Assembly (NCBI RefSeq): GCF_014334135.1
Contig: NZ_CP060497.1
Span: forward strand, 5,828,001 to 5,892,000
Source of the DNA: Olivibacter sp. SDN3
GTDB lineage: Bacteria > Bacteroidota > Bacteroidia > Sphingobacteriales > Sphingobacteriaceae
Direction: 5' to 3'
Length of the DNA stretch: 64,000 bases
Shown here: positions 44,808 through 54,098 of the stretch, in pieces
Layout: each line of letters begins with the position of its first letter
Position numbering within the stretch: the stretch's first letter is position 1
Translations under genes and position numbers: made by a program
Notes under the pieces: model-generated
Databases searched by the model: none
What the model was told of the DNA's origin: nothing
The model's input: only the letters and a program-made list of their open reading frames with translations

Positions 44808-45944
44808 TTATTTATTTTTTTCTCCAAGTTTAAAGTTAAAAAACACGGCCAATCCCTTCGACTCTAATTTAGCTTGCCCGTATCCAACTCCTGTAAGCGG
44901 TAATTTGACAAAAGGTCTGATTGCCAGGCTCATATTATCACTAACATTGTGCTCTAGAGATATCGCTATGTTCGCTATACCAAAAAGATGATTGTTTTGC
45001 CCCCTAAGCTTATATGAGCTGGGCAAATTATTATTATAGCCAGTTCCATTATTCTCATCATAAAAGAACTGATATTGCTCCCTTAGCATAAAATAACTGG
45101 AAGCACCGGCACTTAACTTCAATTGGGTCGCTCCCCTTCTATAAACCTGATAATTCAATTCAATTGGAATGTCTAACACGTCACATACGGCTTCAACATT
45201 AGTAGGGGGAACCGTCCAGTTCCCTTGAGTTTTTGGCCGATAAAAACGATATGGGGCATTGTAATTCTTTTTGGCATACGCCAAGCCGCCGGAAATACTC
45301 CACCTGTTATTTAAGGGCAAGGTATATAGAACGCCGATATTCGGACTTAATTCATTACTACCGGCTCCTCGTATGCCCGTCAGATCGGGCGCCGCCATAA
45401 TGGAAAGGTAACCATGCTTATCTTTTCTTTCAGAAGGCAATACAGCAGATACATTAGACGACAGGTGGGTCTGTTTGATATTGACAGGAGCATGCGGAAG
45501 CACTAAATAGGTTTCCTTGCTGTCCGTTGACGGGGTTACGGTTTTTACCTGAGCCAGTAGGCCATCTTTGTCAATGCGAATCGTTTGGGTTTCGCGTTGA
45601 TCGGGTACCACTCGTGCTTGCTGCGTGATTACATTTTTTTCCACATCCTTTTTCATGCTTTCAAGATCAATCTGGGGTTGTCTCGAAGGTGCATCAGCGG
45701 GTCTTTTCCAACTATTTATAGGTTTAAGTTGCTCTCCTTCTGTTTCTGGCCGCCAAACTGTTAAGAAGATTCCCAATAGGATGGCAGCAGCTGTACCTAA
45801 AGAAAGCAACCAGATTTTTTGCAGTTTCTTTACTTTATGGGCTGCCAGTTTTTGCTCCATAGCTACCCAATCTGCCTCCTGGTAAGACAGCTCGTTTTTT
45901 GTCAGTCCGTTTTTAAAAAGTTCATCAATCGTTTTCTTTTCCAT
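44808..45944 (-). CDS. Membrane-anchored protein with anti-sigma-like N-terminus and beta-barrel-like C-terminus
   Basis: 378 residues. N-terminal cytoplasmic part MEKKTIDELFKNGLTKNELS, then a membrane helix (LLSLGTAAAILLGIFLTVW, about 43-61), a linker of about 110 residues, and a C-terminal region of alternating strands like small outer-membrane barrels (NRWSISGGLAYAKKNYNAPY, LKLSAGASSYFMLREQYQFF, ending FFNFKLGEKNK). It starts six bases after the stop of the sigma-factor gene and probably acts with it as a FecR-like antisigma/signalling partner. A one-helix inner-membrane anchor fused to a barrel-like domain is odd; the barrel reading is inference. Confidence 0.7.
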   Translation of the reverse strand: MEKKTIDELFKNGLTKNELSYQEADWVAMEQKLAAHKVKKLQKIWLLSLGTAAAILLGIFLTVWRPETEGEQLKPINSWKRPADAPSRQPQIDLESMKKDVEKNVITQQARVVPDQRETQTIRIDKDGLLAQVKTVTPSTDSKETYLVLPHAPVNIKQTHLSSNVSAVLPSERKDKHGYLSIMAAPDLTGIRGAGSNELSPNIGVLYTLPLNNRWSISGGLAYAKKNYNAPYRFYRPKTQGNWTVPPTNVEAVCDVLDIPIELNYQVYRRGATQLKLSAGASSYFMLREQYQFFYDENNGTGYNNNLPSSYKLRGQNNHLFGIANIAISLEHNVSDNMSLAIRPFVKLPLTGVGYGQAKLESKGLAVFFNFKLGEKNK

Positions 45945-45949
45945 CGCAC

Positions 45950-46567
45950 TTAATCATTAAAATCCACATCTTTTGAAATAGAACCTGTAATCGTATTACC
46001 ATGCTTCGCCTCAGCTTCCGCAGCCTTTAGCTTTTCCATCAACTTCGCACGGGCCTTATAAAGATTAGATTTAGAGGTTCCAATTGAAATATTTAACATC
46101 CCGGCAATCTCTTCATGTGAATACCCTTCTATAGCATATAAATTAAAAACAGTTCTGCAGGATGGACTGAGCGATTGTATCATCAACAACAGATCTTGAT
46201 AATTCAGCTTATCGTGAATGGCATCAATGGAGATCGGCAGGTATTGATGATCGTGAAGGTCTTCATTGTTGCTGAATCTAAGATTGGTTCGGTAGTAGTC
46301 GATAGCAGTATTTGTCATGATACGGCTAATCCAAGCAGTAAATGGCCTGTTAAAGTCGTACGTCTTTATGTGCATAAACACTTTTAGAAAACCTTCATTC
46401 ATGATACTGGATGCATCCGGCTTGCTATTGGCATAGCGAAGGCAAATTCCCATACCAAGCGTATAGAAACGTCTATAGAGCTCTTTTTGAGAGCCTCTAT
46501 CACCCCGGATACATCCCTGTATCAGTTTCGATATGATTTCATTCTGATCTTCCTTAGGTGCCACCAA
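45950..46567 (-). CDS. ECF-type RNA polymerase sigma factor
   Basis: 205 residues. Region 2 includes RGDRGSQKELYRRFYTLGMG and MNEGFLKVFMHIKTYDFNRP with the WISRIMTNTAIDYYR segment; region 4 has LNYQDLLLMIQSLSPSCRTVFNLYAIEGYS... with the HTH HEEIAGMLNISIGTSKSNLY near 155-175. It directs core RNA polymerase to a small set of promoters. Its partner gene follows after 5 bases. The following C-terminal AEAEAKHGNTITGS tail is variable. Confidence 0.93.
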   Translation of the reverse strand: MVAPKEDQNEIISKLIQGCIRGDRGSQKELYRRFYTLGMGICLRYANSKPDASSIMNEGFLKVFMHIKTYDFNRPFTAWISRIMTNTAIDYYRTNLRFSNNEDLHDHQYLPISIDAIHDKLNYQDLLLMIQSLSPSCRTVFNLYAIEGYSHEEIAGMLNISIGTSKSNLYKARAKLMEKLKAAEAEAKHGNTITGSISKDVDFND

Positions 46568-46772
46568 GCCCTCCTTTCAAAATTCATTACGGTGGTAATA
46601 TGCAAAAGGTTGCCTCAAAGAAAAAAAATTTCCGGGGATACAGGACCCACCTTAACGAAATAGTTTTTTTGACAAGCGAAAGCAACCATTTCTAAAATCC
46701 ATTCGTATTGCCTGTATGATTCCAATACCAAGCATATGATTTTAGAATTCTTAACAAAAACTAAATAATATC

Positions 46773-47141
46773 ATGAACAAGTATTTATTCGTTTATTTCA
46801 ATATCTTTCTATTATGGGGCCTTCTATATAGTTGCTCAAAAGATCAAGCGGCTTCACCAGAACCTGAACCTCCAGAAGGCAACGAGGTAACTGTAGAAAA
46901 TGTAAGCTATAACAATTTTGTAGGAGCGCTTTTTGAAAGTAAGTGTGGTTCTTGCCACGCTTCTGGAGGAGGCGCCAGTGGACGCTGGACATTCTCTGGC
47001 TACACATCTGTGAGAGATAATGCTTCACGGATTAACAATGTTGTACTAGTTACCCGTACAATGCCAATAGGTGGAACACTCACGACAAATGAAAGGTCGC
47101 TTTTACAAGCATGGTTTGACCGAAACACTCCTGAAGATTAA
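46773..47141 (+). CDS. Small lipoprotein with a cytochrome c heme motif
   Basis: 122 residues. Lipoprotein signal (IFLLWGLLYSCSKDQ, Cys21) then a single CxxCH motif in FESKCGSCHASGGGASGRWT, a c-type heme attachment site, and TRTMPIGGTLTTNERSLLQA, a Met that could be the axial ligand (Met near 97). Probably a small envelope electron carrier. It begins an operon with a YceI protein (11-base gap) and a DUF5777 protein (14-base gap). Confidence 0.85.
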   Translation: MNKYLFVYFNIFLLWGLLYSCSKDQAASPEPEPPEGNEVTVENVSYNNFVGALFESKCGSCHASGGGASGRWTFSGYTSVRDNASRINNVVLVTRTMPIGGTLTTNERSLLQAWFDRNTPED

Positions 47142-47152
47142 GCGCCCTTAAT

Positions 47153-47704
47153 ATGAAAAAAAACACTTTACTCATCATGATACTGATAACTTACTGCTTG
47201 AACTGCAGAGCACAGCAGGTGTTAACATGTCAGGATGTCCTCCTATCTTTTTTTAGCAGCACTCCATTGGAAGATATAGAAGGAACTAGCAAAACAGGTG
47301 CTTCAGTCATAAATGTAAGCAATGGGGATATCATTTTTAAGGTAAAAAATACATCCTTTCAATTTGAGAAAAAACTCATGCAAGAACACTTCAATGAAAA
47401 TTATATGGAGAGTGAAAAATATCCCCTTTCTGAGTTTAGAGGAAAAATTGAAGATGCGGAAAAGTTAGCAGAAAATGGCGTCCATTATTTAAATGTTTCT
47501 GGAATACTGACTATTCATGGTGTTGCAAAAAACTATCGTACAAGAGCCAAAATGACCGTAAACAATGGATTGATAACAGCCACCTGTTCATTTGATGTGC
47601 GCACCGCTGATCATAAGATTAAAATTCCTTCAATACTCGTAAAAAATATTGCCGAAGTAATGAAAGTAAACATTTCAGCCAACTATAAAAATAAACCGAT
47701 CTGA
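47153..47704 (+). CDS. YceI family exported protein
   Basis: 183 residues. Signal peptide (MKKNTLLIMILITYCLNCRAQ). YceI features: STPLEDIEGTSKTGASVINV, DIIFKVKNTSFQFEKKLMQEHFNENYMESEKYP (read as HFNENYMESEKYPLSEFRG), then VHYLNVSGILTIHGVAKNYR and the closing ILVKNIAEVMKVNISANY. YceI proteins hold isoprenoid-like ligands in a lipocalin-type barrel. Middle gene of the cytochrome/YceI/DUF5777 unit. Confidence 0.92.
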   Translation: MKKNTLLIMILITYCLNCRAQQVLTCQDVLLSFFSSTPLEDIEGTSKTGASVINVSNGDIIFKVKNTSFQFEKKLMQEHFNENYMESEKYPLSEFRGKIEDAEKLAENGVHYLNVSGILTIHGVAKNYRTRAKMTVNNGLITATCSFDVRTADHKIKIPSILVKNIAEVMKVNISANYKNKPI

Positions 47705-47718
47705 TAACTCAATGTATT

Positions 47719-48663
47719 ATGAAAACATTATACCTGGGTGTTGCCCTTTCATTCGCGATTGCTCCTTCTCCAGTGCAGGCACAGACTGATCTGGAACAGC
47801 TTATAAATTTAGGTACAGAAAAAAATGAAAAAGTTCCTGCTACATTTAAATCTACACGATTAATTAATATACAGTCTACAGAAACGATCCATAAGCATGA
47901 CTTAGATTTTCGGGTGGATCACCGTTTTGGAGACATTGCCGGAGGGAATGGCGGGATAGGTAATTTCTTCGGGCTTGATCAGGCAACCGATATCCGCATT
48001 GGCTTCGACTATGGCATTACAGATAATTTTAATATTGGAATTGCCAGGGCAAAAGGGGCTACAGCAGCAACACAACTTTATGAAGCAAATTTCAAATACC
48101 GGTTTCTGGAACAAACAACAGATAACAGCATCCCGCTGAGCATGGCATTTTTTGGTAGCGGCACCATTACGGGAGTAAAAGCCGCTGATGATCCAACGGC
48201 ATCAACTGCCTATGGTGGTTTTACCGACCGACTTAGCTACGTCAGCCAACTTGTTATAGCCAGGAAGTTTGATGCTAATCTTTCCTTTGCCCTCATGCCC
48301 ACTTATTTACATCGTAATTTCACACGCTACGGCGATCAAAACAGCTTGTTTGCTTTAGGTTTTGGAGGAAGATTAAAAGTCAGTAAGCGAATGGCTTTCG
48401 TTGCTGATTATATACTGCCATTTCGCGATGGACCAAAAAAAGAATATATAGAAACCATCAACCAACAAAAATTTTATAATGCACTCGGTGTCGGACTGGA
48501 AATTGAAACGGGTGGACATGTTTTTCATCTGAACTTCACTAATGCAACAGCCATTCAGGAATCACAGTTTATAGCCGAAACGACTACCTCTTGGGGTAAA
48601 GGTCAATATAGATGGGGATTTAGTATATCTAGAAGATTTTCTTTGAGCGGAAAGCAAAACTGA
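47719..48663 (+). CDS. DUF5777 family beta-barrel protein
   Basis: 314 residues. Signal peptide (MKTLYLGVALSFAIAPSPVQAQ), then VPATFKSTRLINIQSTETIH, LDFRVDHRFGDIAGGNGGIG, DIRIGFDYGITDNFNIGIAR and further alternating strands to the terminal WGFSISRRFSLSGKQN. This Bacteroidota outer-membrane-type barrel is commonly encoded beside c-type cytochromes and YceI proteins, as here, suggesting a role in envelope redox metabolism (inference). Followed by a terminator. Confidence 0.88.
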   Translation: MKTLYLGVALSFAIAPSPVQAQTDLEQLINLGTEKNEKVPATFKSTRLINIQSTETIHKHDLDFRVDHRFGDIAGGNGGIGNFFGLDQATDIRIGFDYGITDNFNIGIARAKGATAATQLYEANFKYRFLEQTTDNSIPLSMAFFGSGTITGVKAADDPTASTAYGGFTDRLSYVSQLVIARKFDANLSFALMPTYLHRNFTRYGDQNSLFALGFGGRLKVSKRMAFVADYILPFRDGPKKEYIETINQQKFYNALGVGLEIETGGHVFHLNFTNATAIQESQFIAETTTSWGKGQYRWGFSISRRFSLSGKQN

Positions 48664-48711
48664 TGATCTCTAGGCCTTTCTCATATTCCTTTGTGAGTAA
48701 TCCAAAAAAAG

Positions 48712-48740
48712 AGCCCATCCACTAATTGTGAATGGGCTTT
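48712..48740 (+). terminator. Terminator after the DUF5777 gene
   Basis: AGCCCATCCAC at 48712-48722 with GTGAATGGGCT at 48728-48738 (one mismatch), flanked by an A-run before and TTT after; can also serve the leftward dps gene ending at 48773. Confidence 0.75.
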
Positions 48741-48772
48741 ATAGTAAGTGTCAGTTGACACGTTAGAAACAG

Positions 48773-49252
48773 TTATTTTTTATTCAAAAATGCACGTAAC
48801 ATCCAATTTTGCTTTTCATTAAATTGCATGAACGCATTGATCATATCATTCGATCCTTCGTCATTGGCTTCATCGGTGATTTCCAAAAGATCGCGCTGTA
48901 AACCGATCAAGGTCTCCAAATCATCAACAACAGCTTTTACCAGGTCAATATCCGACATGTCAATGGTATCTATTTCTTTTATCTCAGCAGTTTCTAAATA
49001 GTCCTGATATCTACTCAATGGTGATTTTCCGAGCGTTAAGATACGTTCAGCCAATTCATCTATTGTCGTAATTGCATTATTATAAAGTTCTTCAAATTTA
49101 GCATGTAAAGTAAAGAAATGAGCCCCTCTCACATTCCAATGGCATCCTCTTAACTTCTGATAATGCACATGGTAATTGGCCAATAAATCATTTAAGTGAT
49201 CTACTACAGGCCGTAATTTTTTTTCTTCCAAACTAATTGATTTCGGATTCAT
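48773..49252 (-). CDS. dps: Dps/starvation-inducible ferritin-like protein
   Basis: 159 residues from MNPKSISLEEKKLRPVVDHL at 49252. Dps signatures: NYHVHYQKLRGCHWNVRGAH followed by FFTLHAKFEELYNNAITTID, whose His, Asp and Glu form the inter-subunit ferroxidase site; LAERILTLGKSPLSRYQDYL; and the closing NEKQNWMLRAFLNKK. Dps spheres store iron and shield DNA during oxidative stress. No signal peptide. Stands alone between the DUF5777 operon and the NfeD gene. Confidence 0.93.
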   Translation of the reverse strand: MNPKSISLEEKKLRPVVDHLNDLLANYHVHYQKLRGCHWNVRGAHFFTLHAKFEELYNNAITTIDELAERILTLGKSPLSRYQDYLETAEIKEIDTIDMSDIDLVKAVVDDLETLIGLQRDLLEITDEANDEGSNDMINAFMQFNEKQNWMLRAFLNKK

Positions 49253-49353
49253 ATATATCAATAATTAAAATGTTATAGTATGCGGTAATCGCCTATATGG
49301 CACACATAGCTGAACTACCGTGCACAAACATAACATTACCGAACAATTATTGT

Positions 49354-50730
49354 TTAATAAACTTTCTCTTCTTTCTTTTTTCTTACAAAAAGATTATAAT
49401 TCTCATGCTTTTCAACATAGATTATTGCGTCTTTTTCGATGTAGCCATCTAACGCTATGGCATCGTACCATTTTCCATCAATTTCAATTTTGCCCGATGG
49501 CCGTAATGCTGTTTTTGCAACACCTTCTTTATTGATCAAATCGACATTTTTGACAGACGATACGTACCCCATACCCGACTGTTGTTCGTCGGCCAATACA
49601 AGCCGTTGAAACGCCCGGGATTTCAAGATGCCTTTGCCAAAAATCACACACAACACAATAGATCCGATGGTAGAAGCCAGCACAATGATGAAGGAGGCCA
49701 TTACTTGATTGGGCTCAACGGGAGAGAAATTAAATCGTTCGTTAGGCACCATACTGAACGCTAGACCACAGACGAGCGCAATGATCCCTAAAATACCGGC
49801 AACTCCGAAGCCTGGGATTACAAAAACTTCTAATAAGAGTAAAATCACCCCAACAACGAACAGGGCAATCTCCCAATGATCTGCCAAGCCCTGAATATAC
49901 AGCGGGGCGAAAAATAACAATGCCGCAATAATGGCAACAACCAGTGCAAAACCAATGCCTGGAGTTTGCATCTCAAAGTATATTCCGCCAATGATCATCA
50001 GTATCAGCACACCGCTTACCGCAGGATTAATTAAGAAATCAATCACCTTATCTACCCAGGTTGTTTGATAACGTTGCACTACGGGAGCATTTAGATCTTC
50101 CTGTGCAAGAATTTCCGCTGTACTAGACACTTCAGCTGTAGCCATTCCTACTTTTATAGCTTCACTGGTCGTCAAGGTTAACACCTTGCCTGGTTCTTTC
50201 AATTCCGGAAGTACAACATCTGGATCAACAAAAGCCTCCGCAATCTTAGGATCACGTCCCTTTGCTTCGGCAGTAGCGCGCATTAACCCTCTCATATACG
50301 ACTGGTATTTTTCAGGCATAATTTCTCCCTGTTGATTGACCACGCTAGCGGCGCCCATGCTTGCTCCTTTCACCATATATATGCGGTCGCATGCCAGCGC
50401 AATCAACGCTCCTGCAGAAGCCGCGTTATGATTAACAAAAGCAACTGTTTTTATAGAAGAATTCAGGATTTTGGTACGAATAGAATCCGCATAATTCATC
50501 ATACCTCCATAAGTGTTAAGCTCTATCAGCACCAAGTCAACACCTGCACTTTTCGCTTCAGTAAAAGCCCGATCTGTTTTCCGCCAAGCGGCAGGACCAA
50601 TATCTTCACTGATATGAAACTGGTAAACTTTACTTGCCTGTCGATTTGCAGATGCAATCGTCAACATAGCAATAAACAACACCAATGTGCATAAGGCATA
50701 TCGATAATATGTGCGGCTAGCTAAGGTCAT
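49354..50730 (-). CDS. NfeD-type membrane serine protease (ClpP/stomatin-operon class)
   Basis: 458 residues from MTLASRTYYRYALCTLVLFI at 50730; the longer frame to 50784 adds residues before this signal peptide. ClpP-like protease domain (about 30-235) with the catalytic region NHNAASAGALIALACDRIYM (Ser near 110), then KGASMGAASVVNQQGE. Four or five membrane helices follow (about 245-375, e.g. GVLILMIIGGIYFEMQTPGI), then a C-terminal OB-fold NfeD domain with SGKIEIDGKWYDAIALDG. Such proteins process stomatin-like partners and affect membrane quality. No stomatin gene is adjacent. Confidence 0.92.
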   Translation of the reverse strand: MTLASRTYYRYALCTLVLFIAMLTIASANRQASKVYQFHISEDIGPAAWRKTDRAFTEAKSAGVDLVLIELNTYGGMMNYADSIRTKILNSSIKTVAFVNHNAASAGALIALACDRIYMVKGASMGAASVVNQQGEIMPEKYQSYMRGLMRATAEAKGRDPKIAEAFVDPDVVLPELKEPGKVLTLTTSEAIKVGMATAEVSSTAEILAQEDLNAPVVQRYQTTWVDKVIDFLINPAVSGVLILMIIGGIYFEMQTPGIGFALVVAIIAALLFFAPLYIQGLADHWEIALFVVGVILLLLEVFVIPGFGVAGILGIIALVCGLAFSMVPNERFNFSPVEPNQVMASFIIVLASTIGSIVLCVIFGKGILKSRAFQRLVLADEQQSGMGYVSSVKNVDLINKEGVAKTALRPSGKIEIDGKWYDAIALDGYIEKDAIIYVEKHENYNLFVRKKKEEKVY

Positions 50731-50961
50731 ATGTTTTATTTGTTCTTTAATATTAATCCACTTACTTTGCAGGATAATCATCATTTTTTTTACGTGCAGA
50801 TTTGTGGCATTTTTTATAAAGATAACTAAAAACTTAGATAAAATACCTTTTTATGCAATATACCAAGACGGCATAAAAAAGAGTTTATCGATCTCTCATC
50901 TGCCTTTGAGAGCTTTCTATAGATGAAAAATACATAATTCTGTACGCAATTTGCAGGTATA

Positions 50962-51708
50962 ATGGAAAAAGCATTCGATCATATTTTTGCAGGTGCCATT
51001 TGGAAAATGGATATCCATGAAATAGCTGAATTATTGGCTATAGAATGGCGGGACAGCTCCGGACAACCTCATTTCGCTGTAATCCATTATCCAAGTGGTC
51101 GCTTGTTGTTTGATGAAGTCACGTATGGTAACCGGTGGTGGACATTGGCAGCCGTAACTGCTCAGCACTTGTTGCTGCAACATTACCCGAGCCCCGATCA
51201 AGCGGTAACCCAGGGTTTGGTAGCCATTGACATTCATAAGAAGGATGTCGTATGGGAAGTTTTTAATTATCAATTCCAGGAGCTCGCTGCTTCAGGCATT
51301 GTTGTTAAGCAGCTTGCAGGCGTTGGCAAACATATGTCGGTTGTCGACGAGCATTCTGGGGCAATCGTTGCAGCAAAAGCTGAACGCAACCAGCTGAACT
51401 CACTGCCAAGAAACATCCATTATGCTTTACCAACGCCCCGCACGCCTTCATTGCCGCTAACGACCACAAAAGTAGTTGGGCCATATTTCCTGTTAGAAAA
51501 GGGTACTCGGGAGTTCTGGGCGTTCCACGAACAAAAAGAAAAGGGTTATCGCGTTAGATTTGCTGTCATCGTGCATGGCCAAATTTTGTTCAACGAGATC
51601 ATGATCGATAACCTGTCTTATTTATTGCCAGAGCTGTTCTTTATGGTTGGCGAACAATTGTTTTTTATACGGAATAATAAACGGGAAATTGCTTCGTATT
51701 TTGTATAA
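50962..51708 (+). CDS. DUF4905 family protein
   Basis: 248 residues, no signal peptide. Family features: FDHIFAGAIWKMDIHEIAEL, AIEWRDSSGQPHFAVIHYPS, GNRWWTLAAVTAQHLLLQHY, VAIDIHKKDVVWEVFNYQFQ, and the C-terminal MVGEQLFFIRNNKREIASYF. This domain is known only as a conserved Bacteroidota protein of unproven function. It is followed 11 bases later by the LysM protein on the same strand; the two probably form one transcript. Confidence 0.85.
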   Translation: MEKAFDHIFAGAIWKMDIHEIAELLAIEWRDSSGQPHFAVIHYPSGRLLFDEVTYGNRWWTLAAVTAQHLLLQHYPSPDQAVTQGLVAIDIHKKDVVWEVFNYQFQELAASGIVVKQLAGVGKHMSVVDEHSGAIVAAKAERNQLNSLPRNIHYALPTPRTPSLPLTTTKVVGPYFLLEKGTREFWAFHEQKEKGYRVRFAVIVHGQILFNEIMIDNLSYLLPELFFMVGEQLFFIRNNKREIASYFV

Positions 51709-51719
51709 TTGCAGTGCAT

Positions 51720-52664
51720 ATGAAGAATAAGAAATTATTGAAAAAATTAGGCCTCACGCTCACCTGTATGATGGGGACGAGCGTGATAGCTTTTGCTTAT
51801 CCAGTAGTAAGAGATTCGATAGGTGTAGAAAACCAGGATGGGAAAAAAATCATCTTACATAAACTTGAGCCAAAGGAAACTTACTATTCTTTGAGCAGAA
51901 AGTATAACCTAAATGCAAAAGATCTGATTGCCTTTAATGCTAACAAGGCGCTAAAAGTGGGGGATGTAATCAAAGTACCAACAAATTTAGATTTTGCAGG
52001 CGCGCCATCACATGAAGCCGACATCCCAAGTGATAATGACAGACCTCCAGTTGGAGGTGGCGCCACAATGACATCGCAAGCTTCGGATTATATCGAATAT
52101 AAAGTTGGCTCGAAAGAAACACTTTTCGCTATTTCTAAGCGGTTTGGTGTAACTGTTGACGCGATAAAAGAAGCTAATAACTTAACAGACAACTCATTAA
52201 AAGCTGATCAGGTTATAAAAATCCCGAACACACCTGTGGAAGCTGCCGCAGCAGACCCTAACGCCAATAGAAGAGTTATCACTAACGAAGAGCTCAGCAC
52301 GGCATCGGGAGGAACACTAACGTCCAGCGAGACAGCGGAAGAAGGCAACGACACGGAAGAATCAAAAGCTGAAACACCGGCTAACAGATATGGCATCAAA
52401 CAAGTGACTGCCAATGGAGTGGGAATTTGGATGGATGATTTAAATGGAGAAACTGGAAAAATGCTCGCGCTGCATAATGCTGCACCGATAGGAACAGTTA
52501 TTAAGATTACCAATCCAATGACAAACAGAACTACTTATGCTAAGGTCGTTGGCAAATTTAACGAAACGTCTGAAAACAGAGATGCTATTATTGTGATATC
52601 AAAATCCGTAGCTTCTTTGATTGGCGTTATTGATAGACGGTTCCAAGTCAACATCAGTTATTAA
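51720..52664 (+). CDS. LysM-repeat exported protein with a C-terminal double-psi domain
   Basis: 314 residues from ATG at 51720. Signal segment (LLKKLGLTLTCMMGTSVIAF). Two LysM domains: HKLEPKETYYSLSRKYNLNA and the second in DYIEYKVGSKETLFAISKRF, each ending KVPTN/KIPNT; a Ser/Thr/Glu-rich linker (about 175-230); then NRYGIKQVTANGVGIWMDD with GTVIKITNPMTNRTTYAKVV, resembling the RlpA-like double-psi beta-barrel. Likely a peptidoglycan-associated envelope protein. The catalytic Asp/His of true RlpA lytic enzymes was not checked and no activity is claimed. Confidence 0.85.
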   Translation: MKNKKLLKKLGLTLTCMMGTSVIAFAYPVVRDSIGVENQDGKKIILHKLEPKETYYSLSRKYNLNAKDLIAFNANKALKVGDVIKVPTNLDFAGAPSHEADIPSDNDRPPVGGGATMTSQASDYIEYKVGSKETLFAISKRFGVTVDAIKEANNLTDNSLKADQVIKIPNTPVEAAAADPNANRRVITNEELSTASGGTLTSSETAEEGNDTEESKAETPANRYGIKQVTANGVGIWMDDLNGETGKMLALHNAAPIGTVIKITNPMTNRTTYAKVVGKFNETSENRDAIIVISKSVASLIGVIDRRFQVNISY

Positions 52665-52758
52665 AACGAACTTCCGATTGGTTGTTTAACCAAAATTAAG
52701 CAACCACCTATTATTTTTTATGGGTTTTGGTTATTTTGCAGCCGAATTCAATTAGCAC

Positions 52759-53394
52759 ATGTCTAAAAAACCTTATGTTATTGGTATAGCTGGTAGTAGC
52801 GGTTCTGGGAAGACCTTTTTTCTAAAGTGTTTTCTTAATCACTTTAAAGCGCACGAGGTCACCTTGATCTCTCAAGATGATTATTATATACCCGTGGTTA
52901 CTAAAACACGGGAGGAAAACAGACTTTACAATTTCGATCTTCCCACTACCATTAACAGCGCATTATTTTATGATGATATTAAAGCGTTGATTACCGGGAA
53001 AACGGTATTTAAGGAAGAATATACCTTTCATAATCCTAACATTAAGCCAAAGCTACTGGAATTAAAGCCTGCACCTATTCTCTTGGTAGAGGGTTTATTT
53101 ATTTTTCATTTTAAAGAAATAAATGCTTTACTGGATGAGCGTATTTTTATGCATGCGGAGGAAGAGATAGCACTAAAACGCCGCTTGAAGCGTGACTTGC
53201 TGGAGCGAGGTTATAATGAAGAGGATGTGAAATATAAATGGTTCAACCATGTATTGCCCAGCTTTAAAGAATATCTTCTTCCCTATAAATCGCTGTGCGA
53301 TCATATTATTGAAAACAATACAGATGATACACAGCGAATGATAAAGATTACCGATGAAATTTCTGATAGTCTGAGAAGTAAACTCCAGCTTTAA
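52759..53394 (+). CDS. udk: Uridine kinase
   Basis: 211 residues. P-loop IGIAGSSGSGKTFFLKCF at the N-terminus, QDDYYIPVVTKTREENRLYN with the substrate-binding region, YNFDLPTTINSALFYDDIKA, LLVEGLFIFHFKEINALLDE and RRLKRDLLERGYNEEDVKYK. Phosphorylates uridine and cytidine in pyrimidine salvage. Its stop overlaps the convergent scoB stop by four bases. Confidence 0.93.
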   Translation: MSKKPYVIGIAGSSGSGKTFFLKCFLNHFKAHEVTLISQDDYYIPVVTKTREENRLYNFDLPTTINSALFYDDIKALITGKTVFKEEYTFHNPNIKPKLLELKPAPILLVEGLFIFHFKEINALLDERIFMHAEEEIALKRRLKRDLLERGYNEEDVKYKWFNHVLPSFKEYLLPYKSLCDHIIENNTDDTQRMIKITDEISDSLRSKLQL

Positions 53395-54050
53395 AGTTTC
53401 ATTTCCGGAACGACGGCATCGGCGAAAAACTTACCGGCGGTAGCATTTCGGATCTGCTCTACACTTATTCCGGGTGCTCGTTCGAGTAGGCGAAAACCTC
53501 CCTGCTTTTGGTCTACTTCAAAAACAGCAAGCTCCGTAACAATTTTTCGAACACATTTCACCCCTGTTAGAGGAAGCGTGCAAGTAGACAGTAATTTACT
53601 TTCGCCCGCCTTATTCACCTGCTGCATGGCTACAATAATATTTTTGGCCGCCGCCACCAAATCCATTGCCCCACCCATTCCTTTTACCATCTTGCCTGGA
53701 ATCTTCCAATTAGCAATATCTCCAAATTCTGAGACTTCCATTGCACCCAAAATGGTCAGATCCACTTTCTGTGCCCGTATCATACCAAAACTCATGGCAG
53801 AGTCGAATATTGCCGAACCCGGCAAAGTGGTAACCGTTTGTTTACCAGCATTTATCAAATCTGCATCCTCCTCCCCCGCAAAAGGGAAAGGTCCCATGCC
53901 CAATAAGCCATTTTCAGATTGTAGTACTACCTCTATATCATCAGGTATATAATTGGCTACTAAGGTCGGTATACCTATACCTAAGTTTACGTAGTAGCCG
54001 TCTTTTATTTCTTGAGCAATACGCTGCGCTATTCCTTCTTTAGTTAACAT
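53391..54050 (-). CDS. scoB: 3-oxoacid CoA-transferase, beta subunit
   Basis: 219 residues from MLTKEGIAQRIAQEIKDGYY at 54050; an in-frame start 14 codons upstream (54092) overlaps the scoA stop region and is less likely. Family motifs: YVNLGIGIPTLVANYIPDDI, the active-site Glu in QSENGLLGMGPFPF (Glu near 50), SAMSFGMIRAQKVDLTILGA, and GGAMDLVAAAKNIIVAMQQV. Transfers CoA between succinyl-CoA and acetoacetate in ketone-body or branched acid use. Follows scoA by about 50 bases on the same strand. Confidence 0.93.
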   Translation of the reverse strand: MLTKEGIAQRIAQEIKDGYYVNLGIGIPTLVANYIPDDIEVVLQSENGLLGMGPFPFAGEEDADLINAGKQTVTTLPGSAIFDSAMSFGMIRAQKVDLTILGAMEVSEFGDIANWKIPGKMVKGMGGAMDLVAAAKNIIVAMQQVNKAGESKLLSTCTLPLTGVKCVRKIVTELAVFEVDQKQGGFRLLERAPGISVEQIRNATAGKFFADAVVPEMKL

Positions 54051-54098
54051 GTTTTGATTGCATTGTAAATTGTTAATGCCGTTGCTATTCAACCACTT

